A DNA stretch of 64,000 nt from Massilia sp. Mn16-1_5 (GTDB lineage Bacteria; Pseudomonadota; Gammaproteobacteria; Burkholderiales; Burkholderiaceae_D). The position numbers and the translations under genes are program-made. The stretch's first letter is position 1; each line of letters begins with the position of its first letter. The stretch covers positions 62,001 through 126,000 of the forward strand of contig NZ_PPXQ01000013.1 in assembly GCF_004798585.1 (NCBI RefSeq), read 5' to 3'. Below, piece after piece: positions 27,668-36,067 of this stretch. The notes under the pieces are model-generated. The model was not told the DNA's origin. It ran no database searches and worked only from the letters and a program-made list of their open reading frames with translations.

Positions 27668-28138
27668 TTATTCGCCCGCGTACGGATCCGGATATCCGAG
27701 CACTTCCATGATGTCGCGCTCGAACTGTTCCATCTCTTCCGCTTCCTCGTCGTGCTCGTGGTCGTAGCCCTGGGCATGCAGCACGCCGTGCACGATCAGG
27801 TGCGCCGCGTGTTCCTCGACCGTCTTCTTCTGTTCTTCCGCCTCGCGCTGCAGCACGTCCGTGCACAGGATGATGTCGGCCTGGGTCGGCTCGTCGTCCG
27901 CCAGTTCCTCGCCTTCGTTGTAGGCGAAGGTCAGCACGTTGGTGGCGTAATCCTTGCCGCGGTAGTCGCGGTTCAGCGTTTGGCCCTCGGCACTGTCGAC
28001 GAAACGGATCGTTAGTTCGGCCGGTCCCAGCAGGGTGGCGCGCACCCAGCGCTCCACCAGCTCGGGCGTGATGCTGGCTTCGAGGCGGGCGTCCGGATAC
28101 TGGACGTCGAGGTCAAGCGGATGATTTTTTTCTTGCAT
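27668..28138 (-). CDS. ybeY: Endoribonuclease YbeY (rRNA maturation)
   Basis: Zinc-dependent single-strand RNase for 16S rRNA 3' maturation and ribosome quality control. The metal motif is HGVLHAQGYDHEHDEEA (about residue 115) with three histidines; NRDYRGKDYATNVLTF is the other conserved block. The 156 residues are normal. Its start lies about 26 nt inside phoH, indicating coupling. In related genomes corC usually follows ybeY directly; here the iorAB pair separates them. Confidence 0.95.
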   Translation of the reverse strand: MQEKNHPLDLDVQYPDARLEASITPELVERWVRATLLGPAELTIRFVDSAEGQTLNRDYRGKDYATNVLTFAYNEGEELADDEPTQADIILCTDVLQREAEEQKKTVEEHAAHLIVHGVLHAQGYDHEHDEEAEEMEQFERDIMEVLGYPDPYAGE

Positions 28139-29195
28139 TGCGAACAGTAGTTGGTTTTGGTAAAGCGCCCATTTCCTGGACGGCCGTGGCTTTTTCGTAG
28201 GCGTCGACGATGCGGCCTACCAGCGGATGGCGCACCACGTCGGCACTCGAGAATTGCGAGAAGGCGATCCCGCGCACGTCCTTCAGCACGTGCATGGCGT
28301 CGACCAGGCCGCTGCGCTGGGTTTTATGCAGGTCGACCTGGGTGACGTCGCCCGTCACCACGGCCTTGCTGCCGAAACCGATACGCGTCAGGAACATCTT
28401 CATCTGCTCGACCGTCGTGTTCTGCGCCTCGTCGAGGATGACGAAGGCGTGGTTCAGCGTGCGGCCGCGCATGTAGGCGAGCGGGGCGATCTCGATCACC
28501 TGCTTCTCGAATAGTTTTTGTGTGCGGTCAAAGCCGAGCAGGTCGTACAGCGCGTCGTACAGCGGACGCAGATAAGGGTCGACCTTCTGGCTCATGTCGC
28601 CCGGCAGGAAGCCGAGACGTTCGCCCGCTTCGACGGCCGGACGGGTCAGGATGATGCGTTTTACCGCGTCGCGCTCCAGGGCGTCGACCGCACAGGCGAC
28701 AGCCAGGTAGGTTTTACCGGTACCGGCCGGGCCGATGCCGAAGCTGATGTCGTGCTCGAGCACCGCCTTCAGATATTGGATCTGGTGCGGGGTGCGGCCG
28801 CGCAGGTCGCTGCGGCGCGTTTTCAGCGTCGGGCTGACGAGCTCGGTCTCGTCCGTTTCCGCATCCGTCTCTTGGTCCTTGTCCTGGGCAGCCGCTGCCG
28901 GCGCGCCTTCGGCCGCAGGGCGCAGGCCGGCGCGCTGTTCGACCAGGGCCAGCTGCACTTCCTCGATCGGCACGACCTTGTTGGCGACGGCATAGAAACG
29001 CTCGAGCAGCTCGACGGCGCGCTCGGCATTGGCGCCGCTGACGATGAATTTCTCGCCGCGGCGGAAGATGGTCACGTCGAGGGCCGCCGAGATCTGGCGC
29101 AGGTTCTCGTCGAGCGGACCGCACAGGTGGGCGAGCCGCGTGTTATCGAGCGGCTCGGGGATGAAGTAGGACGGCTGGGTTGCTTGTGTTTTCAA
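28113..29195 (-). CDS. ybeZ: PhoH-like ATPase (YbeZ)
   Basis: RNA-associated P-loop ATPase of the PhoH family, which works with YbeY in ribosome biogenesis. Walker A is [15 protein letters not shown] (about residue 160), the Walker B region is [13 protein letters not shown], and [17 protein letters not shown] is the family signature. The N-terminal 130 residues form the usual KH-like part. A charged Ala/Asp/Glu-rich segment (about 95-120) is probably a loop. The 360 residues are normal. It overlaps miaB by 4 nt and ybeY by about 26 nt. Confidence 0.94.
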   Translation of the reverse strand: MKTQATQPSYFIPEPLDNTRLAHLCGPLDENLRQISAALDVTIFRRGEKFIVSGANAERAVELLERFYAVANKVVPIEEVQLALVEQRAGLRPAAEGAPAAAAQDKDQETDAETDETELVSPTLKTRRSDLRGRTPHQIQYLKAVLEHDISFGIGPAGTGKTYLAVACAVDALERDAVKRIILTRPAVEAGERLGFLPGDMSQKVDPYLRPLYDALYDLLGFDRTQKLFEKQVIEIAPLAYMRGRTLNHAFVILDEAQNTTVEQMKMFLTRIGFGSKAVVTGDVTQVDLHKTQRSGLVDAMHVLKDVRGIAFSQFSSADVVRHPLVGRIVDAYEKATAVQEMGALPKPTTVRNARKKSSA

Positions 29196-30553
29196 CTGGC
29201 TTTGGCAATCGTATCGAGATTGGCGACGAGCTCGCCGCGCAATGAATAATCCAGGCTCTCGGTGACGCGCACATCGACCAGCTGGCCGATCAGCGCGGCG
29301 CCCAGGGCGCCCGGCGCGAAGATGACCACACGGTTGCTTTCGGTGCGGCCTTGCAGTTCCGACGGATCTTTCTTCGACGGTCCCTCGACGAGCACGCGCT
29401 GGACGGTGCCGACCATTGCCGCGCTGTACTTGCGCGTGTTGGCATCGATCAGGGCTTGCAGGCGCTGCAGGCGCGCCAGCTTGACCTCGTGCGGGGTATC
29501 GTCTTCCAGGTTCGCGGCCGGCGTACCGGGGCGCTTGCTGAAAATAAAGCTAAAACTGTTATCGAAGCCGACATCCTCCACCAGCTTCATCATCGCTTCG
29601 AAATCGGCGTCGGACTCGCCGGGGAAGCCGACGATGAAGTCCGACGAGATCGCGATGTCCGGACGCACGGCGCGGATGCGGCGAATGATCGACTTGTACT
29701 CCAGGCCCGTATAGCCGCGCTTCATGGCGCCGAGGATCTTGTCGGAGCCGTGCTGCACCGGCAGGTACAGGTGGTTCACCAGCTGCGGAATCTTCGCGTA
29801 GGCGTCGATCAGGCGCTGGGTAAACTCCTTCGGATGGCTGGTGACGAAGCGCAGGCGCTCGATGCCGGGAATGGCGGCAATATATTCGAGCAGCAAGGCA
29901 AAGTCGGCCACGTCACCATTTTCCATCGTGCCGCGGAAGGCATTCACGTTCTGGCCCAGCAGCATGATTTCCTTCACGCCCTGGGCGGCCAGGCCGGCGA
30001 CTTCCGTCAGCACATCCTCGAAGCGGCGCGAGACTTCTTCGCCACGCGTATAGGGCACGACGCAGTAGCTGCAATACTTGCTGCAGCCTTCCATGATCGA
30101 CACATAGGCTACCGGCCCTTCGATCTTGGCCGGAGGCAGGTGATCGAACTTCTCGATTTCCGGGAAACTGATGTCGACCTGGGCCGATCCCGTGCTGCGC
30201 CGTTCGCGGATCATCTGCGGCAGGCGATGCAGGGTTTGCGGCCCGAACACCATGTCCACATGCGGCGCGCGCTTGACGATCGCTTCGCCTTCCTGCGAAG
30301 CCACGCATCCGCCTACACCGATGATGAGGTCGGGACGCTCGCGTTTCAAGGCGCGCAGACGACCCAGGTCGGAAAATACTTTTTCCTGAGCCTTTTCTCG
30401 TACAGAACAAGTATTAAAGAGGATGACGTCGGCATCGTCGGGCGTGTCGGTGCGCACGAGCCCGTCGGATGCGCCGAGGACGTCTGCCATTTTGTCCGAG
30501 TCGTACTCGTTCATCTGGCAACCAAAGGTCTTGATAAATACTTTTTTCTGCAT
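29192..30553 (-). CDS. miaB: tRNA-2-methylthio-N6-dimethylallyladenosine synthase
   Basis: Radical SAM methylthiotransferase that converts i6A37 to ms2i6A37 in tRNAs reading UNN codons. The N-terminal UPF0004 domain starts [19 protein letters not shown] with its cluster cysteines (also in [10 protein letters not shown] and GGCVASQEG). The radical SAM motif is [17 protein letters not shown] (about residue 160), and a TRAM domain ends the protein ([12 protein letters not shown]). The 453 residues are normal from ATG 30553. It leads the miaB-phoH-ybeY run and shares its function with MiaA, encoded at 43430-44392. Confidence 0.96.
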   Translation of the reverse strand: MQKKVFIKTFGCQMNEYDSDKMADVLGASDGLVRTDTPDDADVILFNTCSVREKAQEKVFSDLGRLRALKRERPDLIIGVGGCVASQEGEAIVKRAPHVDMVFGPQTLHRLPQMIRERRSTGSAQVDISFPEIEKFDHLPPAKIEGPVAYVSIMEGCSKYCSYCVVPYTRGEEVSRRFEDVLTEVAGLAAQGVKEIMLLGQNVNAFRGTMENGDVADFALLLEYIAAIPGIERLRFVTSHPKEFTQRLIDAYAKIPQLVNHLYLPVQHGSDKILGAMKRGYTGLEYKSIIRRIRAVRPDIAISSDFIVGFPGESDADFEAMMKLVEDVGFDNSFSFIFSKRPGTPAANLEDDTPHEVKLARLQRLQALIDANTRKYSAAMVGTVQRVLVEGPSKKDPSELQGRTESNRVVIFAPGALGAALIGQLVDVRVTESLDYSLRGELVANLDTIAKAS

Positions 30554-31163
30554 AAATGCTTGGTGGGAAAAGAAGGGCGGGGCTGTGACAAGGCGACAAG
30601 GGAGTTTACCGTAATTCGCTCTTGCTGACCAAAAAAGGACATGCAAACGGGCGAGATTCAATGCGCCTGGGAATCGATTGTTGCATCCCTCGAAACGATT
30701 GCCAATCTATTCAGATTGTTAAATTGCACCCAGGAATTAAATCGCTGGAACTAAGGTAGAGTCAGCGTTTGCTCAATATGTTTCCTGTTGTAAATCAAAG
30801 GCTTCCCTATGAATTCTTTTACATAAATTACTAAAAAAAATCTCTTGCGTGCGCCACAAATTATCCCCATGTGTTGAAATGCTTATGTGACAAGCTTTCC
30901 ACACGATAGCTTGATTTCCAACAATGACTCATGTGCTCAGGACGGACACGAAGGGTTCGTAAGGGTCTGATAATTTGTTTGAAAGACAAGTGCGTTCGGG
31001 GATTGTTAAGCAGGACGGATGTACGCCGGCATTGTTTTTAAGCTAGGACTCAGACTCGTTCTGTTTAATGGCCCAGGAGCGTGTCCGGGAACTTAGGTTG
31101 ACGAAAGGTAGTCATTCGAAGTTCGTAACGGAACTATTTCATTCACTTTACGAGGTAAACATC
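30554..31163. other. 610-bp AT-rich intergenic region
   Basis: Separates divergent miaB and the HTH gene at 31164. From about 30660 to 31160 the base composition is clearly richer in A and T than the rest of the window, with A and T runs. No conserved open frame, tRNA or obvious regulatory RNA is seen. It must carry both promoters, but I could not place their boxes with confidence. A long, AT-rich leader before a DNA-binding protein could be a target of H-NS or of autoregulation. Confidence 0.5.
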
Positions 31164-31553
31164 ATGGCACACCATGCTTTGTCATCGCAGGAAAGCTACA
31201 ACCCGAACCACCTGCTGGACATCTTGCTGGGCAAGATGCAGCTGAAGAATGACGCGGCCCTGTCGCGCATGCTCGAGGTGGCCCCGCCGGTCATCAGCAA
31301 GATCCGCCACCACCGCCTGCCGGTCGGCGCCTCGCTGCTGATCCGCATGCACGAAGTGACCGGCATGAGCATTCGCGATCTGCGCGACCTGATGGGCGAC
31401 CGCCGTACCAAATATCGCCTGTCCGACGCGCAAGGCCGTCCGAAGCCAGAAGAGAAGGCAGCGCAAGCCGCCGCCGCGCAGCAGCAGCAACAGCAGCAGC
31501 AAGCGCAGACCAACGAGGCAGCGCCTTCTTCGACCGGTAACTATGCGCACTAA
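31164..31553 (+). CDS. Small helix-turn-helix DNA-binding protein with polyglutamine tail, unknown function
   Basis: 129 residues. Residues 15-85 are helical and read as a Cro/YdaS-like HTH: LDILLGKMQLKNDAALSRML, then EVAPPVISKIRHHRLPVGAS as the likely recognition helix, then LLIRMHEVTGMSIRDLRDLMG. The C-terminus is low complexity: an Ala-rich run, eight Gln in a row and a polar end. I recall similar proteins in Oxalobacteraceae without a known role. ATG 31164 has CGAGG about 9 nt upstream; the frame is open earlier but unlike protein. It is monocistronic, ended by a terminator at 31591-31650. Confidence 0.8.
   Translation: MAHHALSSQESYNPNHLLDILLGKMQLKNDAALSRMLEVAPPVISKIRHHRLPVGASLLIRMHEVTGMSIRDLRDLMGDRRTKYRLSDAQGRPKPEEKAAQAAAAQQQQQQQQAQTNEAAPSSTGNYAH
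31479..31502 (+). repeat. CAG/CAA trinucleotide run encoding Gln8
   Basis: Eight consecutive glutamine codons (three CAG, CAA, three CAG, CAA) in the HTH gene. Short tandem triplets like this can change in length between strains by slippage, which would change the tail but keep the frame. Confidence 0.9.
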
Positions 31554-31560
31554 TGCCGGC

Positions 31561-31650
31561 GGCATGGCGGTGTTTGTTGCCATGCCTTCGGTAAAGCCAG
31601 GCAGCGGCCCGGCGTCCTGAGCGACGCTGCGCCCGCTGCCTTTACTTTTT
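31561..31650 (+). terminator. Hairpin and intrinsic terminator after the HTH gene
   Basis: GGCATGGC (31561-31568) pairs with GCCATGCC (31579-31586). Then GTAAAG...GGCAGCGG (31591-31607) pairs with CCGCTGCC-TTTAC (31633-31644) and ends in TTTTT. The second is a long-looped intrinsic terminator with a three-base bulge on the left arm. The remaining bases to 31872 hold no recognisable gene. Confidence 0.65.
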
Positions 31651-31872
31651 CGCGTCCCGCTGGCGCCTGCCTGCCGGATGCGTTGTCGTTTCTTTTCCTC
31701 CCCATCCTGACGCCCGGGACCTGACCCGCGCCTTGGGCGCCCGCCCCGGTACCGCATCCCTTTTCTGCACCGTCCCAAGCACCGCCACGCCGATTATTGT
31801 ATTCTCGCCATGCTCCGCCGGTCCTGCCGCCCGTGCATGCCGGCGTCTCTTCTCATCAGATCAAGGACTTTC

Positions 31873-32478
31873 ATGAAACTGTACTTCAGCCCTGGCGCCT
31901 GCTCGCTGTCTCCCCACATCATCCTGCTCGAGACCGGCCTGGACTTTAGCGCCGAGCGCGTCGACCTGCGCGAAAAGAAGACGGCCAGCGGCGACGACTA
32001 CCGCGCCATCAATCCGAAAGGCTACGTGCCGGCGCTGGCGCTGGACGACGGCAGCCTGCTGACCGAAGGCCCGGCCATCGTCCAGTACCTGGCCGACCGC
32101 GTTCCAGGCGCGAACCTGCTGCCGCCCGTGGGCGACGCTGCGCGCTATCGCGTCATTTCCTGGCTCAACTACATTTCGACGGAAGTGCACAAGAACTTCA
32201 GCCCCCTGTTCAATCCGGCCGCCAGCGAAGACATGAAAGCCCACGCGCGCAAGATGCTGGCGCTGCGCATCGAACCGATCGCGGCGCAACTGGGCAAGCA
32301 GGACTATCTGGAAGCGCGCTTCAGCGTCGCCGACGCTTACCTGTTCACGGTGCTCGGCTGGGCCGACCGCGTGGGCGTCAGCCTGGCCGACTGGCCGCAA
32401 CTGGCCGGCTACCGCGCCCGCATCGCTGCCCGTCCAGCCGTGCAGCAGGCGCTGCGCGCGGAAGGCCTGCTCAAGTAA
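31873..32478 (+). CDS. gstA: Glutathione S-transferase, beta class (GstA)
   Basis: Conjugates glutathione to electrophiles; cytosolic. The N-terminal thioredoxin-like domain starts MKLYFSPGACSLSPHI with the beta-class Cys 10, followed by NPKGYVPALALDDG and LTEGPAIVQYLAD, which bind glutathione. The all-helical C-terminal domain includes FSVADAYLFTVLGWA with the conserved Asp. The 201 residues are normal. ATG 31873 was chosen; an upstream in-frame ATG at 31810 adds 21 residues unlike any GST. It stands alone. Confidence 0.95.
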   Translation: MKLYFSPGACSLSPHIILLETGLDFSAERVDLREKKTASGDDYRAINPKGYVPALALDDGSLLTEGPAIVQYLADRVPGANLLPPVGDAARYRVISWLNYISTEVHKNFSPLFNPAASEDMKAHARKMLALRIEPIAAQLGKQDYLEARFSVADAYLFTVLGWADRVGVSLADWPQLAGYRARIAARPAVQQALRAEGLLK

Positions 32479-32539
32479 TAGGAAGTAACAGAAAGTAAGC
32501 GCAGCCCGCTCACCGCCCGGTGGGCGCTACCATGGCCAG

Positions 32540-33106
32540 ATGACGAGTCAACGCTATATCGCCCTGATCCGCGGGATCAACGTCGGCCGCGCCAAGCGCG
32601 TGGCCATGGCCGACCTGCGCAAGCTGATCGGCGATCTCGGCTACCGCGACGTGCGCAGCGTCCTCAACAGCGGGAACCTCGTGTTCGCCGCCGATGGGGT
32701 GACGCCAGGCGCGGCGGCGGCCGCGATCGAAGAGCAGCTGGTGCTGAAACTGGGCGTGGCGGCCCGCGTCCTCGTGCTCAGCCGCGAGGAGCTGGCTACC
32801 GTCCTGGCCGAAAATACCTTGGTGGAACAGGCGAGCGACCATGCGCGCCTGCTGGTGTTCATCTTGGGCGATGCCGCCCTGCGTGACGCGATCGCGCCAC
32901 TATGCGAGCAGGCATGGGGCAAGGAAGCGCTGGCGCTCGGCCAGCGCGCGGCCTATGTCTGGTGTCCGGAGGGCGTGCTGGCCAGCGCAGCGGCCACCGC
33001 GCTAGGTAAGCAATTGGGCGACACCACGACCTCGCGCAACTGGAATACCTTGTGCAAGCTCTATGCACTATGCGATGAGCCCGCAGCTACCCCGCCGGGC
33101 GCCTGA
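32540..33106 (+). CDS. DUF1697 domain-containing protein
   Basis: Conserved protein of unknown function. The family start YIALIRGINVGRAKRVAMADL and LGYRDVRSVLNSGNLVF are unmistakable for DUF1697, and the C-terminal TTSRNWNTLCKL matches too. The 188 residues are normal. ATG 32540 fits the family start. It follows gstA by 61 nt and converges on the small PEP-CTERM gene with a 25-nt gap. Confidence 0.9.
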   Translation: MTSQRYIALIRGINVGRAKRVAMADLRKLIGDLGYRDVRSVLNSGNLVFAADGVTPGAAAAAIEEQLVLKLGVAARVLVLSREELATVLAENTLVEQASDHARLLVFILGDAALRDAIAPLCEQAWGKEALALGQRAAYVWCPEGVLASAAATALGKQLGDTTTSRNWNTLCKLYALCDEPAATPPGA

Positions 33107-33131
33107 GAGATCGTCCAAGCACAAGGCCGTT

Positions 33132-33389
33132 CTATTTGAATTTTTCGTTGCTGTCCCGGCGTGCCCGGTAACCGAGCAAGATCAGGCCGACCAGCATCAT
33201 GGCGAAGACCTCGGGTTCCGGCAGTTCGGAGAGTCCCGAGGGCAGGGCAAACGCCGACCAGGGACCGCCCTGTACCGTCGCGCCGGACTGATTGGCGCCC
33301 GCCGGTACCGCCACCAGGTCAATGACCTTCGCCTGGGCGATGCCGCTCAGCCCAAAGGCGAGCGCTGCTGCGAGTGCGAACTTGTTCAC
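33132..33389 (-). CDS. Very small PEP-CTERM sorting-domain protein
   Basis: 85 residues from a GTG start at 33389, chosen because AAGGA lies about 7 nt upstream. The N-terminus NKFALAAALAFGLSGIAQA is a signal peptide with an AQA cleavage site. The C-terminus is a PEP-CTERM tail: the PEP of LPEPEVF, a hydrophobic helix (AMMLVGLILLGY) and a basic end (RARR). Such tails are recognised by exosortase/XrtA systems, which export proteins linked to exopolysaccharide or biofilm. Only about 40 residues remain in between (rich in G, A, V, S), so the mature part is tiny. No exosortase is in the window. Confidence 0.8.
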   Translation of the reverse strand: MNKFALAAALAFGLSGIAQAKVIDLVAVPAGANQSGATVQGGPWSAFALPSGLSELPEPEVFAMMLVGLILLGYRARRDSNEKFK

Positions 33390-33965
33390 GATATTTCCTT
33401 CCAAGCCAACCTGCCGGTAGCGAAACGAGGAAAGTACGGAGCAGTGCAGGTGACAGCTGCAGGCGACACCTGTGCCAATCCAGCATAGCAAAGCCTTCGA
33501 AGAAACCGACGTTCGATACGTGTTGAAAACAGCTCTACGGCAAGTGTCTTAGACAGACGCGCGCCGTCGGCGCAGGGTGTGAAATAAATGCGACAGCAGG
33601 TCAATTCGACAATGGCAAGTTGTCAAGCATTTCGCTTCCGTTTGTTGAAACAATGCCCACTGCTTTCCAGGATGACCACGGCTTGCGCTGCATTTTTTGC
33701 CAAGCCTGCAATAAATAGCGTTATCAGGTTTTCCAGCTATGACATCGATCAAGAAATTTTAAGCGTGGCGTATACATCTGGGTTTTTTTTACGGGTATAG
33801 TCTCTCTATTCCTATTGCCTTAGGGCATCAAATTGATGTCGAACACACATGTTTGACACGCCACCGGCCTTCAAGAGCCGCCGCTGCTCCGATCGCTTTC
33901 TCGGAAACGCAACCGCTGTTTGCACTGTCGCATACGCGCACCCATACATTTGTAGAGTACCGATA
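33390..33965. other. 576-bp intergenic region between PEP-CTERM and FtsH-like genes
   Basis: No gene seen. Near the PEP-CTERM start, GCAGGTG (33448-33454) is mirrored by CACCTGTGC (about 33469-33477), a possible operator or hairpin. The part from about 33580 to 33850 is AT-rich, with an eight-T run before GGGTATAGT near 33785-33800 that could be a -10 region for the protease gene. CATCAAATTGATG at 33828-33840 is a small palindrome. I could not identify a heat-shock (sigma-32) promoter. Confidence 0.45.
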
Positions 33966-35924
33966 ATGCCCAACTTTGCCCGACTTCAGATTGCCTTCAA
34001 GAACGTTTATGTCCGCATCGCTGCCGCCGTCCTGCTGGGCGCGGCTACCGGTATCGCGATCTATACGGCCGACGCGCCGCAGGATCCGGCCCCGGTCGTT
34101 CATTCGCAAGACATTTCTGAAATCACCCGTCTGGCAGGCCAGAAGGACAAGCTCGATTACCTGATGGTGGCCAAGCCGCTGTCGGAGTCGCCGCGCTACG
34201 TCTTCAAGTTCAAGAACGCGCCGGAACTGCACGTGGTCAAGGTGCCGAGCACCTCGCACCTGAGCCTGGAGCGCGAAGTGCTGCTCAAGAACGCCATTCC
34301 CTATTCGATCGCCAAGGACGAATACCTGGCTTCGCACAAGGCCGTGCTCGACGAAGGCGGTTCGATGGGCGCCGCCGCGGGCGACTTCCTCAAGCGCCAC
34401 GCCTTCGAGATCGTCCTGCTTCTGCTGATCGTGTACTGCCTGAAGTTCGGCATCCCGGGCATGGGTGCCAGCGCGACCATGATTTCCCCGGACAAGCTCA
34501 AGGGCAGCATGGACGACCTGATCGGCATGGAAGACATCAAGCAGGAAGTGCTGCACCTGGAAGACATGATCCGCAACCGCGACGAATACGCGTCGCACAA
34601 CATCGACAAGCCTTTCAACGTGATGCTGACCGGTCCTGCCGGTACCGGTAAGACCAAGCTGGTCGGCTACCTGGCCAAGCGCCTGAACATGCCGCTGATC
34701 TCGGCCTCGGGTTCGGCCCTGGAATCGGGTTATGTCGGTGGCGGCTCGAAGGCCCTGAACGCCCTGTACCGCAAGGCGTGCGCCAAGGGTAAGTGCATCA
34801 TTTTCCTGGATGAGGCGCAGAGCCTGTTCATGCCGCGCGGCCGCAGCGAAAAGAAGTGGGAAGACGATACCGCCAATACCCTGCTGGGCCTGCTGGACGG
34901 CGTCAAAAGCGACAAGGGCCAGGGCGTGATCTGGGTCGTCGCCTCGAACTTCGACGATGCCTCGACCGAAATGGACGAAGCGATGCTGCGCCGCTTCTCG
35001 GTCAAGATCAACTTCCGCCTGCCGAACAAGACCGAGCGCCGCGAATTGCTGCGCAGCTTCCTGTCGCGTAAAAAAGAAGGCCTGGTCGACTACAAGGACC
35101 TGGATCTGGATCAAGTCGCGGAAATTACCCAGAACCTGAGCCCGGCGCTGCTGGAAACCGTGGTCGAGCGCGCATCGATGCTGTCGATCCAGGAAAAGAC
35201 GATCATCAATACCGATCTGCTGTTCCGTGCCTACGAGCGCGCCACGATCGGCCTGACCGACCGTGCCACCACCGCCGAAAAGCACAAGCAGCGCGAGCGC
35301 ATCGCCCTGCACGAACTGGGCCACTTCTTCATGCAGATCGACCCGCACCTGCGCGCCGGCCTGACGCTGGACGAGGTGAAGGAAAAGTCGCACCTGCTGA
35401 AGATCTCGACCGAAGCCGTATCGAAGATCGGCGCGCTGGGCTACGTCCTGCAGTCGGGCGACGACATGTCGCTGCGCACGCTGGAAGAACTCGAGCGCGA
35501 CGTGATCGGCCTGTACGGCGGCATGGCGGCCGAAGAGCTGTTCTACGGCGCCCGCGGCATCTCGGTCGGCGCCCAGAACGACATCGAGAAAGTCACCAAG
35601 ATGCTGAACCTGATGGTGAACCGCCTGTCGATGTATTCGCGCTCGAAGATCGATTACAGCCAGCTTCAGAACGATGCCAGCGGCGAGCACACGCTGCGCC
35701 AGATGGAAGAGAAGGCCGATGAACTCTACAGCTACACGCTGGGCGCGATGCGCGACTACCGCGCGATGATCGAGTCGCTGAAGGATACGCTCCTCGACCA
35801 GTATGTGCTCTCGAAGGACGCCGTGTTCGCGCTGCTGGAAGAGCGCAAGGAACTGCTGCAGTTCGCACCGAAGCACGCGAACCTGAAGCTGTGCTCGGAG
35901 ACTGGCGAGATGGTTGCCGCCTGA
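33966..35924 (+). CDS. Divergent FtsH-like membrane AAA ATPase / M41-type zinc protease
   Basis: 652 residues with FtsH layout: membrane helix (about 15-35), a soluble part to about 135, second helix (EIVLLLLIVYCLKFGI, about 142-158), AAA ATPase (about 175-415), protease domain (about 430-640). Walker A is [10 protein letters not shown]. Walker B reads IIFLDEAQSLF rather than FtsH IIFIDEID, and the arginine-finger region reads DEAMLRRFSVKI rather than the FtsH RPGRFD. The pore loop is GYVGGGS. The zinc motif HELGHFF and the later GGMAAEELFYG...GAQNDIEK are kept, so it is probably an active protease. ATG 33966 starts just before the first helix. Not the housekeeping FtsH; substrate unknown. 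Confidence 0.82.
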   Translation: MPNFARLQIAFKNVYVRIAAAVLLGAATGIAIYTADAPQDPAPVVHSQDISEITRLAGQKDKLDYLMVAKPLSESPRYVFKFKNAPELHVVKVPSTSHLSLEREVLLKNAIPYSIAKDEYLASHKAVLDEGGSMGAAAGDFLKRHAFEIVLLLLIVYCLKFGIPGMGASATMISPDKLKGSMDDLIGMEDIKQEVLHLEDMIRNRDEYASHNIDKPFNVMLTGPAGTGKTKLVGYLAKRLNMPLISASGSALESGYVGGGSKALNALYRKACAKGKCIIFLDEAQSLFMPRGRSEKKWEDDTANTLLGLLDGVKSDKGQGVIWVVASNFDDASTEMDEAMLRRFSVKINFRLPNKTERRELLRSFLSRKKEGLVDYKDLDLDQVAEITQNLSPALLETVVERASMLSIQEKTIINTDLLFRAYERATIGLTDRATTAEKHKQRERIALHELGHFFMQIDPHLRAGLTLDEVKEKSHLLKISTEAVSKIGALGYVLQSGDDMSLRTLEELERDVIGLYGGMAAEELFYGARGISVGAQNDIEKVTKMLNLMVNRLSMYSRSKIDYSQLQNDASGEHTLRQMEEKADELYSYTLGAMRDYRAMIESLKDTLLDQYVLSKDAVFALLEERKELLQFAPKHANLKLCSETGEMVAA

Positions 35925-35940
35925 TCCGGCATCTCTGAAT

Positions 35941-35979
35941 AAAAAGCCCGCTGTGCGTTATACGCCAGCGGGCTTTTTT
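35941..35979 (+). terminator. Intrinsic terminator after the FtsH-like gene
   Basis: AAAAAGCCCGCTG (35941-35953) pairs with CAGCGGGCTTTTTT (35966-35979) over a 12-nt loop; the A-run and T-run make it usable from both sides. It begins 16 nt after the stop. Confidence 0.92.
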
Positions 35980-36001
35980 CGTCGACCGATACGTACGACA
36001 T

Positions 36002-36052
36002 GGTGGGCACGGGGCGCCCACCCTACGGTAGGGTGGGCGCCCCGTGCCCACC
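36002..36052. repeat. Perfect 51-bp palindrome of the GTAGGG family
   Basis: Two 25-nt arms (36002-36026 and 36028-36052) are exact reverse complements around a single G. Each arm is a family unit with GTAGGG and an inner stem TGGGC...GCCCA (loop GCCCCGT), but the usual CGCG end is missing. It lies between the FtsH-like terminator and the stop of the converging antiporter gene. Confidence 0.92.
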
Positions 36053-36067
36053 AGTGCGTGCGCTGCC

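Noticed and set aside
33588-33800. 70-codon open frame before the FtsH-like gene
   Set aside because: No ribosome site, no pattern of a real protein, in an AT-rich intergenic segment.
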